Source of the DNA: Burkholderiaceae bacterium
Lineage (GTDB): Bacteria; Pseudomonadota; Gammaproteobacteria; Burkholderiales; Burkholderiaceae_C
Assembly (NCBI GenBank): GCA_023262365.1
Contig: JALRBF010000316.1
Location: 1-9,538, forward strand
Direction: 5' to 3'
Length of the DNA stretch: 9,538 bases
The notes beneath the pieces are model-generated. The model searched no databases. It was not told the origin of the DNA and saw only the letters and a program-made list of their open reading frames with translations. Below, piece after piece: positions 1 through 7,415 of this stretch. The translations under genes and the position numbers were made by a program. The stretch's first letter is position 1. Each line of letters begins with the position of its first letter.

Positions 1-141
1 GTCGCGCGCCACGCGGAAGGCCCGCTCCAGGTCGGGCGCCAGGCGGCCGCACACGGCGATGCGGGTCGCGTCGGTCACGTAGCCGTCGAGGATGGCCGTG
101 TAGTCGAGGAGCACGGGCGCGTCGCGGGGGATCGGCGACAC
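1..141 (-). pseudogene. Fragment of an M24-family (Xaa-Pro aminopeptidase type) metallopeptidase, truncated at both ends
   Basis: Read on the minus strand from about base 141 to base 1, this gives 47 codons without a stop. The reading includes PVLLDY, then DGYVTDATR, then a LAPDLERAF-like helix. The two aspartates (LLDY and TDATR) are 11 residues apart, the spacing of the first two metal-binding Asp residues in M24 peptidases such as PepP and methionine aminopeptidase, and GYxxDxTR is a family hallmark. No start codon or stop lies in this piece. It continues beyond the left edge of the window and ends internally near base 130-140, where iron-binding-protein coding sequence begins on the other strand. 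All 47 codons end in G or C, whereas neighbouring genes use many TTT, ATT, CAA and TAT codons. This suggests another source genome. Family assignment is fairly sure; its belonging to this chromosome is doubtful. Confidence 0.6.
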
Positions 142-142
142 C
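127..142. other. Probable chimeric or rearrangement junction
   Basis: Minus-strand M24 peptidase similarity stops here, and plus-strand ferric-binding-protein similarity (GDTDQIRGVASGE, from about base 134) starts here. Neither gene has a natural end at this point: both are cut inside conserved domains. The few bases compatible with both readings prevent an exact breakpoint call. An assembly join between two genomes is the simplest explanation; a real recombination event is possible. There is no inverted repeat, target duplication or transposase at the junction. Confidence 0.55.
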
Positions 143-568
143 GACCAAATTCGTGGTGTGGCCTCGGGCGAGTGTGGCGTGGCCCTGGCCAACAGCTACT
201 ACGTGGCCCGGTTGATGCGCTCGCCGCGCCCCGCCGATGAGCAAGTGATGGCCAAGGTGGCGCTGGCGTATCCCTCGCTGCAAGGCCAGGGCACGCACCT
301 AAACGTGGCGGGTATGGCCATGGCCGCGCACGCGCCCCACCCCGAAGCCGCACGGGCTTTTATGCGCTACTTGGTGAGTGACGCGGCACACCGCCACTTG
401 GCCGAGGCCAACAATGAGTGGCCCGTGGTGCCCGCCGTCACGTTTGCCAACCCTGCCTTGCAGGCGATGCGTGCGCCCGCCTGGCAGCCCGACCCGCTGC
501 CCGTGGCGCAATACGCCGCCCAACAAGCCTTGGCGCAACGCCTGCTTGACCGCGTGGGGTATCGCTAA
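134..568 (+). CDS. Fe(3+) ABC transporter periplasmic substrate-binding protein, C-terminal part (5' truncated)
   Basis: About 144 residues in frame to the TAA at 566-568 match the C-terminal lobe of FbpA/FutA-type periplasmic ferric-binding proteins. Visible landmarks are DQIRGVASGE, then ANSYY with the paired tyrosines (codons at 197-202) that coordinate iron in FbpA, then GQGTHLNVAG, HAPHPEAARAFMRYLVS, NNEWPVV and a closing DRVGYR. Family members are about 335-345 residues, so roughly 200 N-terminal residues including the signal peptide are missing. The cut coincides with the junction near base 134, so this is an edge artefact or rearrangement rather than a natural start. The GTG at 158 is internal to the domain and is not a credible start. 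The complete protein would deliver Fe(3+) to an inner-membrane ABC permease. The gene ends 12 bases from the convergent serS stop, with no clear terminator between. Confidence 0.8.
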   Translation, partial: GDTDQIRGVASGECGVALANSYYVARLMRSPRPADEQVMAKVALAYPSLQGQGTHLNVAGMAMAAHAPHPEAARAFMRYLVSDAAHRHLAEANNEWPVVPAVTFANPALQAMRAPAWQPDPLPVAQYAAQQALAQRLLDRVGYR

Positions 569-580
569 GGCCTTGGGCGG

Positions 581-1927
<1,347 letters not shown>

Positions 1928-2869
1928 TTAGAGGCCACCGGGGGCGCGCAGCCCCTTGGGTAGCGGAAAGCGGGTGTGTTCTTGCAACCCAGGCATGCTT
2001 TGTACGGCCACGGCGCCAAACGCGCGCAGCCGCTCAATGACTTGCTGCACCAACACCTCGGGGGCCGAGGCCCCGGCGGTTAGCCCCACGCGTGAACGGC
2101 CCTCTAGCCACTCGGGCTGGAGGTCGGCGGCGCTGTCGACCATGTGCGCGGGGGTGCCCAGGCGCTGGGCCAACTCGCGCAGGCGGTTGCTGTTGGAGCT
2201 GCTGGGGCTGCCCACCACAATCAGCACGTCCACCTGCGGGGCAAGCAGTTTGATGGCGTCTTGGCGGTTTTGGGTGGCGTAGCAAATGTCTTGTTGCTTG
2301 GGCTCGCGCACCGCAGGAAAGCGCCGCTTGACGGCGGCCAAGATTTCGGCGGCATCGTCCACGCTTAGTGTGGTTTGCGTGACCACGGCCAAGCGCTGGG
2401 TTTGCCGGGGGTTGACGCGTTGCACGTCGGCCACGTCTTCGACCAAGTGAATGCCCTGGTCTAACTGCCCCATGGTGCCCTCGACCTCGGGGTGGCCTTT
2501 GTGGCCAATCATCAAAAACTCGTAGCCTTCGCGCGCGAGTTTGGCTACCTCCACGTGCACCTTGGAGACCAGCGGGCAGGTGGCGTCAAACACCTGAAAG
2601 CCGCGGCGCTGGGCTTCTTGCTGCACGGCTTTGCTGACGCCGTGCGCCGAAAACACCAAGGTGGCGCCGGCTGGCACGTCGGCCAAGTCTTCGATAAAGA
2701 TGGCGCCTTTTTGCTTGAGGTCTTCGACCACGTAGGTGTTGTGCACGATTTCGTGGCGCACGTAAATGGGTGCGCCAAAGCGCTGCAGGGCCAGCTCCAC
2801 GATGTCAATGGCACGGTCGACACCGGCGCAAAAGCCACGCGGCTGGGCCAGAAGCACTTGTTCGGGCAT
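1928..2869 (-). CDS. ispH: 4-hydroxy-3-methylbut-2-enyl diphosphate reductase
   Basis: Iron-sulfur enzyme of the last MEP-pathway step, reducing HMBPP to isopentenyl and dimethylallyl diphosphate. With the ATG at 2869 it has 313 residues, typical of IspH. The three cluster-binding cysteines are Cys14 (PRGFCAG), Cys98 (DATCPLV) and Cys196 ([10 protein letters not shown]). Substrate-binding residues are His43 (IVHNTYVV), His76 (SAHGV), His126 and Glu128 (GHPEVEGT), the TQTTLS loop, SSNSNRL (224-230) and Ser269 (ASAPEVL). The set is complete, so the enzyme should be active. I chose the ATG at 2869 over the TTG one codon upstream (2872) because ATG-CCC-GAA gives the usual MPEQ-like beginning. That start shares its A with the TGA stop of fkpB (TGATG), a classic coupling arrangement. 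The fkpB-ispH pairing is widespread in proteobacteria (slpA-lytB). Confidence 0.97.
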   Translation of the reverse strand: MPEQVLLAQPRGFCAGVDRAIDIVELALQRFGAPIYVRHEIVHNTYVVEDLKQKGAIFIEDLADVPAGATLVFSAHGVSKAVQQEAQRRGFQVFDATCPLVSKVHVEVAKLAREGYEFLMIGHKGHPEVEGTMGQLDQGIHLVEDVADVQRVNPRQTQRLAVVTQTTLSVDDAAEILAAVKRRFPAVREPKQQDICYATQNRQDAIKLLAPQVDVLIVVGSPSSSNSNRLRELAQRLGTPAHMVDSAADLQPEWLEGRSRVGLTAGASAPEVLVQQVIERLRAFGAVAVQSMPGLQEHTRFPLPKGLRAPGGL

Positions 2870-3318
2870 CAATTGAGCACCCCAATGAGTTGCACCTCAA
2901 AGCGCACCGGCTGCCCGGCCAAGGGGTGGTTGAAGTCCATCAGCACCGCGCCGTCGTCGCGCACTTGCTGCACCACCCCAGCGTACGAGGCGCCGCCATC
3001 GGGGGCCGGAAACTGCACCACGTCACCCGGGTGGTAGGCGGTGTCGGGGTCGCTGAGCTCGCGCAGCAAACGGCCCGCCACCCACTGCACCAAGTCGGGG
3101 TTGCGCGGCCCGAAGGCTTGGCCAGCGGGCAACTCGTGCGTGGCTTGGCTGCCCTCGGCCATGCCCAGCAGGCAAGCCTCTAGCGCAGGCGAGAGCTGCC
3201 CCTGCCCCATGCTTAGGGTGGCAGGCTGCTGCGCAAACGTGTTAACCACCACATCACCATTGGGGCCCATCAGGCGGTAATGCAAGGTCAGAAACGAAGA
3301 GGACTCAACCAAGGCCAT
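2869..3318 (-). CDS. fkpB: FKBP-type peptidyl-prolyl cis-trans isomerase (SlpA/FkpB type)
   Basis: Cytoplasmic prolyl isomerase and probable chaperone of the SlpA class, which has a split FKBP fold with an inserted-in-flap (IF) chaperone domain. The protein has 149 residues, the usual size. The FKBP half shows [13 protein letters not shown] (12-24), [19 protein letters not shown] (35-53) and [15 protein letters not shown] (56-70). The IF insert covers roughly 71-128, and the FKBP fold resumes at the hallmark [20 protein letters not shown] (128-147). I start at the ATG at 3318 because the protein then begins directly with the first FKBP strand. A 48-residue in-frame upstream extension has no family match and would run across the divergent promoter region into the radC start. 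A TACAAT -10 candidate lies 29 bases upstream. The gene overlaps ispH by one base and leads the three-gene unit. Confidence 0.93.
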   Translation of the reverse strand: MALVESSSFLTLHYRLMGPNGDVVVNTFAQQPATLSMGQGQLSPALEACLLGMAEGSQATHELPAGQAFGPRNPDLVQWVAGRLLRELSDPDTAYHPGDVVQFPAPDGGASYAGVVQQVRDDGAVLMDFNHPLAGQPVRFEVQLIGVLN

Positions 3319-3347
3319 GACACAATGCCAAGTTATTCGCTCCCGCC

Positions 3348-3353
3348 ATTGTA
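3348..3353 (-). promoter_or_regulatory. Candidate -10 element for the fkpB-ispH-serS unit
   Basis: On the minus strand the sequence is TACAAT within TGTTTCTACAATGGCG (the TGTTTCTACAAT part is 3359 down to 3348). The same 12 bases occur upstream of metG at 7394-7405. Transcription would begin about base 3341, leaving a leader of roughly 22 bases. A -35 is poorly defined: TTGGCC lies 19 bases upstream, longer than the usual 17. Assignment rests on match to consensus and on recurrence of the motif. Confidence 0.5.
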
Positions 3354-3360
3354 GAAACAA

Positions 3361-3374
3361 CCGCCAAGCGGCGG
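3361..3374 (+). repeat. Small inverted repeat in the radC upstream region
   Basis: CCGCC-aagc-GGCGG forms a 5-base stem with a 4-base loop, ending seven bases before the radC Shine-Dalgarno sequence. On the other strand it lies in the -35 region of the fkpB promoter candidate. It could be an mRNA hairpin or a small operator, but such a short GC stem is also expected by chance at this base composition. Confidence 0.3.
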
Positions 3375-3381
3375 CCAACAC

Positions 3382-3386
3382 AGGAG
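3382..3386 (+). promoter_or_regulatory. Ribosome binding site of radC
   Basis: AGGAG, continuing as AGGAGAGAG, ends six bases before the ATG at 3393. It fixes the radC start. It is the only strong Shine-Dalgarno sequence among the genes of this window. Confidence 0.85.
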
Positions 3387-3392
3387 AGAGCG

Positions 3393-4067
3393 ATGGGAAT
3401 GGAGTGGCTGCCGGCGTCTGCCCGGCCCAGAGAAAAGCTGCTGGCGCAAGGCCCGGCGGCACTGAGCGACCCCGAGCTGCTGGCGCTGTTGCTGCGTACC
3501 GGCATTCGGGGCAAAGGCGTGCTGCAGCTGGCGCACGAAATGCTACAAACGCACGGCGGCGTGGCCGGCATGCTGCAAGCCGCCAGCGACCACACGCTGC
3601 GTATCAAGGGCATTGGCACGGCCAAACGCGCCGAGCTGGTGGCGGTGCTCGAGCTGGCGCGGCGCGCGCTACAACAACAGTTGGCGCAACAGCCGGTGAT
3701 TGGCAAGCCCCAAGAGGTGGCCGATTACGTGCGCCTGCACATTGGCGAGTTGCCACACGAGATGTTTGCGGTGCTGTACCTCGATGCGCAGCATCCGCTG
3801 CTGCGCATGGAGCAGGTGTTTCGCGGCACGTTGGCCCAGGCGGCGGTGTACCCACGCGAAATTGTGAAAGACGCCTTGCGCTACCACGCCGCGGCGGTGG
3901 TGGTGGCGCACAACCACCCCAGCGGCTGCTGCGAGCCCTCGGCCGCTGACGTGAGCCTAACGCAGCACCTGCAACAGGCCTTGGCGCTGATTGACGTGCA
4001 GCTACTTGACCACTTGGTGGTCACGCGCAGCAGCCACATCTCACTGAAGGCCAGAGGGTTGTTTTAG
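3393..4067 (+). CDS. radC: RadC family JAB/MPN-domain protein
   Basis: RadC proteins were named for DNA repair, but the original E. coli phenotype was reassigned and the biochemical role is still unclear; they are used here by family name only. The protein has 224 residues, the normal length. The N-terminus shows RPREKLL and [14 protein letters not shown] (25-38), followed by a helix-hairpin-helix-like DNA-contact segment [13 protein letters not shown] (70-82). The C-terminal JAB/MPN metalloprotease-like domain carries [10 protein letters not shown] (122-131) with a candidate catalytic Glu123, and the metal motif H173-N-H175-x7-S183-x2-D186, which is complete. The loop after HNHPSG reads CCEPS where family members more often have residues such as DPTPS, giving two adjacent cysteines beside the metal site. 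It is divergent from fkpB, has a strong ribosome binding site, and is followed 35 bases later by the Smr gene on the same strand. Confidence 0.95.
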   Translation: MGMEWLPASARPREKLLAQGPAALSDPELLALLLRTGIRGKGVLQLAHEMLQTHGGVAGMLQAASDHTLRIKGIGTAKRAELVAVLELARRALQQQLAQQPVIGKPQEVADYVRLHIGELPHEMFAVLYLDAQHPLLRMEQVFRGTLAQAAVYPREIVKDALRYHAAAVVVAHNHPSGCCEPSAADVSLTQHLQQALALIDVQLLDHLVVTRSSHISLKARGLF

Positions 4068-4089
4068 CCCCACTGGGCCGGGATGCAGC

Positions 4090-4095
4090 CAAAAT
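4090..4095 (+). promoter_or_regulatory. Weak -10-like element just upstream of the Smr gene
   Basis: CAAAAT within GCCAAAATACGGCGC sits seven bases before the ATG at 4103. If used, transcription would begin at or next to the start codon and the mRNA would be leaderless. No good -35 is visible, and read-through from radC is an equally good way to express the gene. Confidence 0.25.
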
Positions 4096-4102
4096 ACGGC
4101 GC

Positions 4103-4759
4103 ATGAAAGCGCGTGCCCTGTCTGAACTTAAAGGCCTACGCCAGCAGTTGCGCGCGCAGGCGCAGCAGCAACAGCGCCTGGAGCAAGCCCAGCGCCAAGC
4201 CCAGGCCAAGGCGCAAGCCCGGGCGCGCGCCGAGACCGATGCCTTTGCCTTGTCGGTGCAACACGCCGTGCCCTTGCCACCGTCGGGGCGGGTGATGCCC
4301 ACGCGCCCACCGGTGGCCCCGATTGCCGCGCAGCGGCTGCAAGACAACCACGCCGTGCTGCACGCCTCGCTAAGCGACGAGATGGACATTGAGCGCTTGC
4401 TTGAAACCGACGACGGCCTGAGTTTTAAACGCCCCGAGCTTGGCCCCGACGTGACCCGCAAACTGCGCAAGGGCACTTGGGCGCTGCAAGGGCAGCTGGA
4501 TTTGCACGGCATGCGCAGCGACGAGGCGCGCCAAGCGCTGGCGGACTTTGTGCGCCACGCCACGGCCCAAGGTTGGCGCTGTGTGCGGGTGGTACACGGC
4601 AAGGGCTTGGGCTCGCCCGGCCGCCAGCCCGTGCTTAAGGCCAAGGTACAGCGCTGGCTGATACAAAAGCGTGAGGTGCTGGCCTGGGTGCAGGCCAAAG
4701 CCAGCGAGGGTGGCTCGGGCGCGCTGGTGGTGCTGTTGGCCGGCAAGCCGCGCGGCTAG
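4103..4759 (+). CDS. Smr-domain protein (putative endonuclease, SmrB-like)
   Basis: A 218-residue protein with a C-terminal Smr (small MutS-related) domain. The first 45 residues are a highly charged Gln/Ala/Arg-rich helix, likely coiled coil. A linker follows with VPLPPSGRV (56-64) and a proline-rich stretch, then FKRPELGPDVTRKLRKGTW (108-126). The Smr domain begins at the signature LDLHG (132-136) and continues with VRVVHGKGLGS (161-171), the HGxG signature, then PVLKAKVQRWL (176-186) and a GGSGALVVLL strand (203-212). Domain order matches the stand-alone Smr proteins of proteobacteria. E. coli SmrB of this class cleaves mRNA at collided ribosomes; applying that role here is an inference. 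There is no Shine-Dalgarno sequence before the ATG. It lies 35 bases after radC, probably in the same transcript, and ends 16 bases from the convergent permease stop. Confidence 0.88.
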   Translation: MKARALSELKGLRQQLRAQAQQQQRLEQAQRQAQAKAQARARAETDAFALSVQHAVPLPPSGRVMPTRPPVAPIAAQRLQDNHAVLHASLSDEMDIERLLETDDGLSFKRPELGPDVTRKLRKGTWALQGQLDLHGMRSDEARQALADFVRHATAQGWRCVRVVHGKGLGSPGRQPVLKAKVQRWLIQKREVLAWVQAKASEGGSGALVVLLAGKPRG

Positions 4760-4768
4760 CGCTGCGCT
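4758..4768. repeat. Short inverted repeat between convergent genes
   Basis: AGCGC-T-GCGCT overlaps the Smr stop codon and falls in the 16-base gap to the convergent permease stop. A palindromic GCCGCGCGGC lies just upstream at 4747-4756. These could contribute to bidirectional termination, but there is no T-tract on either side, so an intrinsic terminator is not supported. Confidence 0.2.
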
Positions 4769-4775
4769 GGCCCCA

Positions 4776-7319
4776 TCACTCCAGGGTAAGCCGCAGCGTT
4801 TGCCACGCCGGCGTGCGCAGCACCACGCGCAGGCTCCACCACCCCGCGGCCCACGCCAATAGGGCACCCACGCCCATGCCCATGGGCACCCACCATGCGT
4901 TGGGCGTCCAAGCAAAGGCAAACACCCAACGCGCCAAGGCCCACCCCACGGCCAATGCACCCACGCTGGCCATGAAGCCCGCCAACGCCCCAACCCCCAA
5001 CAATTCGGCGCGCTGCATACGCGCCAACAAGCCCTGCGTGGCGCCCAGGGCGCGGTACAGCGCCGTTTCGCGCTGACGCGCCGCCCGCGAGGCCTGCAAC
5101 GTGGCCACCAGCACCACCAAGCCCGCCACCACGCTAAAGGCAAACAAAAACTCCACCGCGCGCACCACTTGGTCAAGCACTGCCTGCACCTGGGCAATGG
5201 TGGCGGTGGTGTTGATAAGGGTGATGTTGGGGTAAGCGCGCGCCAGCGCGTTGTCCAGCGCCGCGTCGTTGCCCGGGGTGTGATACGCCGCAATAAAGGT
5301 GCGTGGCAAATCGGGCAGCTGCGCTTGGGTGAACATCACAAAGAAGTTCACGCGCATGCTGGTCCAGTCCACCTGGCGCAAGCTGGTGATGCGCGCGGTT
5401 ACCGGCACGCCCGCCATGTCAAAGGTCATGCGGTCGCCCAGCTTAAGCCCCAGCGTCTCGGCCAGGCCTTCTTCTACGCTAATGGCGTGGCTCTGCTCGG
5501 GCACCCAGCGGCCTTGGGTGATGGTGTTGTGCGCGGGCAGCTGCGCGGCGTAAGACAGATTGAACTCGCGCTCGGCCAAACGCTGGGCGCGGTCGCCGTC
5601 TAGGGTATCGGGGCGCACGGGCTGGCCGTTGTGCGCCACCCAGCGACCCCGCAGCATGGGGTACCAATCGTAGTCGGTAACCCCGGCTTGGCGCAGGCTG
5701 GCTTGAAACGGTGCGGCCTGATCGGGCTGAAGGTTGATGACGAAGCGGTTGGGCGCATCCGGCGGCGTGGCCGCGCGCCAGCTGGCCACCAAATCGGTGC
5801 GCAGCAGCAGCAAGAGCATCAACGCCAGCATGCCCACGGCCAAGCTGGCGACTTGCAGCCGCACCAAGCCCGGGCGCGCGGCCACCTGCCGCGTGGCCAA
5901 CACCCACCAGCCCGGGGCCACACCGTCGCGCACCAGCGCGCGCAGGGCGCGCAAGACCAAGCCCGTCACCCACCAACACAGCCACGCCACGGCCAGCACG
6001 CCACCGATGGCCAAGGCGCCCATGGTCAGGTCAGAGGCGGTGAGCAGCAACAGCACCACCAGCGCCAGCAGCCCCAGCCCCGCCACCCCCAGCGGCCGGG
6101 CCTGGGCGCTGCCCAAGTCGCGCCGTATTACGCGCAGCGGTGGCACACGAACCAACTGCAACAGCGAGGGCAGGCCAAAGCACAGCAACAAGGTGGCGCC
6201 CAAGGCCAGGCCCAGGCCCACCGTGCCCCAACCCGGGGCCGGCAAACTGGTGCTCACCCACGCGCCAAGCAGCCACACAAACGCCTCGTGTAGCGCAAAC
6301 CCCAGCGCTAGGCCCAGCGTGGCCGCCAACAGCGCCACGCCGGCAAATTGCCAGGCAAAGGCGCGCACCATGGTGCGCTGCGACACGCCCAGCACACGCA
6401 ACAAGGCGCACGTGTCAAGGCGGCTTTGCGCGTAGCCAAACGCCCCCAGCGCCACGGCCAAGGCACTCAGCAAGACGGTGAGCATGGCCACCAGGCTCAA
6501 AAACTTGCGCGCGCGCTCCAGCGTTTGGTTGGTCTCGGGGCGGCCCGACTCCAGCGTCTCCAAGCGCACGCCGCGCACCGCCTCGCGCGCCAACCAGTCT
6601 TGTGTGGCCGCCACAAAGCGCTGCACCGCCGGCGGCTCACCGGCCACGGCCAAGCGGTACGTTACCCGGCTGGCGGGCTGCACCAAGGCGGTGGCCGGCA
6701 GGTCGTCGCGGTGCATCATCACGCGCGGCGAAAACGTCGAAAACCCGGTGCCTCGGTCGGTCTCTTGCGCCATTTCTGCGGCAATACGAAACTGGCTGTC
6801 GCCCAGCCACAGCGTCTCGCCTACAGTCAGGCCCAAGGCGCCCAGCAGCGGCGGGTCCACCCACACCGTGCCGCGCGCCGGGGCCTGCTGCACCGCCTGT
6901 TGCACGCCATTGGCATCGCGAATGGCCACCTTGGCACGCAGCGGATAGCCCGCGCCCACGGCCTTGAGCGCCACCAACCTGGCCTCGCCACCGCGGGCAT
7001 CGGGGGCCCGCGCCATGGTGGCAAAGGCCACCCACTCGGTCACCCCCAGGGCTTGCTGCTGCGCCAGCGCCAGCGCTTGCGGCGGCGTGGGGCGGTCGCT
7101 GCGCAACACCGCGTCGCCGCCGAGCAGCTGGGCGGCGTCACGCGTGAGGCCGGCGCTCATGCGGTCGGCAAAAAAGCTCACCGACGACAACGCCGCCACG
7201 GCCAGAACCACCGCCAGCATCAGCACGCGCAGGGCACCCGAGCGCAAATCGCGCCAAAAAAAGCGCCAGGCCAAGCGCCACGCGGCAACCGAAGAAGAAC
7301 CAACTGACTGACTTTGCAT
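4776..7319 (-). CDS. YbbP-type (COG3127) FtsX-family ABC transporter permease
   Basis: An 847-residue inner-membrane protein with two FtsX-type permease modules. The start [20 protein letters not shown] (14-33) leading into transmembrane segment 1 (about 33-51) and then [25 protein letters not shown] is characteristic of COG3127. A first periplasmic domain spans about 52-270. Transmembrane segments lie near 273-297, 323-346 and 366-390, followed by a central hydrophobic block (about 408-457) and another at 487-507. A second periplasmic domain spans about 508-720, and three more membrane segments near 722-741, 773-797 and 808-832. The short cytoplasmic loops [13 protein letters not shown] (301-313) and [12 protein letters not shown] (750-761) are typical FtsX coupling loops. 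E. coli YbbP (about 804 residues) works with the ATPase YbbA; no ATPase gene is adjacent here. Substrate is unknown; lipid or lipoprotein-related export is only suggested by family context. The start codon lies right next to a promoter-like motif, with no ribosome binding site. Confidence 0.9.
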   Translation of the reverse strand: MQSQSVGSSSVAAWRLAWRFFWRDLRSGALRVLMLAVVLAVAALSSVSFFADRMSAGLTRDAAQLLGGDAVLRSDRPTPPQALALAQQQALGVTEWVAFATMARAPDARGGEARLVALKAVGAGYPLRAKVAIRDANGVQQAVQQAPARGTVWVDPPLLGALGLTVGETLWLGDSQFRIAAEMAQETDRGTGFSTFSPRVMMHRDDLPATALVQPASRVTYRLAVAGEPPAVQRFVAATQDWLAREAVRGVRLETLESGRPETNQTLERARKFLSLVAMLTVLLSALAVALGAFGYAQSRLDTCALLRVLGVSQRTMVRAFAWQFAGVALLAATLGLALGFALHEAFVWLLGAWVSTSLPAPGWGTVGLGLALGATLLLCFGLPSLLQLVRVPPLRVIRRDLGSAQARPLGVAGLGLLALVVLLLLTASDLTMGALAIGGVLAVAWLCWWVTGLVLRALRALVRDGVAPGWWVLATRQVAARPGLVRLQVASLAVGMLALMLLLLLRTDLVASWRAATPPDAPNRFVINLQPDQAAPFQASLRQAGVTDYDWYPMLRGRWVAHNGQPVRPDTLDGDRAQRLAEREFNLSYAAQLPAHNTITQGRWVPEQSHAISVEEGLAETLGLKLGDRMTFDMAGVPVTARITSLRQVDWTSMRVNFFVMFTQAQLPDLPRTFIAAYHTPGNDAALDNALARAYPNITLINTTATIAQVQAVLDQVVRAVEFLFAFSVVAGLVVLVATLQASRAARQRETALYRALGATQGLLARMQRAELLGVGALAGFMASVGALAVGWALARWVFAFAWTPNAWWVPMGMGVGALLAWAAGWWSLRVVLRTPAWQTLRLTLE

Positions 7320-7326
7320 GGACGCT

Positions 7327-7332
7327 ACTGTG
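7327..7332 (-). promoter_or_regulatory. Candidate -10 element for the permease gene
   Basis: On the minus strand CACAGT is followed by AGCGTCC and then directly by the ATG at 7319. With normal spacing the transcript would start at about base 7320, making it leaderless. The 12 bases ACAGTAGCGTCC differ at one position from ACAATAGCGTCC before metG at 7401-7412. The hexamer on its own is a modest -10 match; the mirrored copy is the main support. Confidence 0.35.
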
Positions 7333-7364
7333 ACACATTGCCCATGCCCCCCGGGGGCGCGGGG

Positions 7365-7396
7365 ACACCGGCGGGGTCACGCGGCGGGGCCGGTGT
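7365..7396. repeat. Inverted repeat in the permease/metG divergent region, possible operator
   Basis: ACACCGGC (7365-7372) and GCCGGTGT (7389-7396) are perfect 8-base inverted arms separated by 16 bases, with centres 24 bases apart. The right arm ends three bases before the metG -10 candidate, so a bound protein would cover the -35 to -10 region. It could be an operator or an mRNA-independent DNA structure. In a G/C-rich spacer of 96 bases a chance origin cannot be excluded. Confidence 0.35.
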
Positions 7397-7399
7397 TTC

Positions 7400-7405
7400 T
7401 ACAAT
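7400..7405 (+). promoter_or_regulatory. Candidate -10 element for metG
   Basis: TACAAT within TGTTTCTACAATAGCGTCC, ten bases before the ATG at 7416. A transcription start around base 7412 would leave a leader of only about four bases, with no room for a ribosome binding site. The same TGTTTCTACAAT occurs before fkpB on the other strand. The -35 position (around 7377-7382, TCACGC) is a poor match to consensus. Confidence 0.5.
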
Positions 7406-7415
7406 AGCGTCCACC

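Noticed and set aside
158..160. GTG as a true start for the iron-binding protein
   Set aside because: It lies inside the conserved domain (upstream in-frame residues DTDQIRG still match the family), so the gene is truncated rather than starting here.
2870..2872. TTG as the ispH start, one codon upstream of the ATG
   Set aside because: The ATG at 2869 directly follows, gives the usual protein beginning and forms a TGATG coupling overlap with fkpB.
3319..3462. 48-codon N-terminal extension of fkpB
   Set aside because: It runs through the divergent promoter region into the radC start and adds sequence without family match. The ATG at 3318 gives the normal SlpA beginning and length.
4067..4078. 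GCCC-CACT-GGGC hairpin at the radC stop as a terminator
   Set aside because: A four-base stem with no following T-tract is too weak for an intrinsic terminator, and the Smr gene follows closely on the same strand.
4021..4746. 241-codon minus-strand frame over the end of radC and the Smr gene
   Set aside because: Low-complexity Ser/Cys/Ala-rich product with no domain. The plus strand carries intact Smr signatures at the same place.
6348..7307. 319-codon open frame on the plus strand, rich in His, Gln, Arg and Gly
   Set aside because: Antisense to the permease gene. Its composition is the mirror of the Leu/Ala/Val-rich membrane protein on the other strand, so it is a shadow.
7348..7357. CCCCCGGGGG palindrome as a regulatory site
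   Set aside because: A simple C-run/G-run palindrome in a very GC-rich spacer; no second copy or relation to the promoter elements was seen.
7314..7415. 34-codon N-terminal extension of metG
   Set aside because: It would cross the TACAAT promoter candidate, the inverted repeat and the start of the divergent permease, and the added residues do not resemble MetRS.
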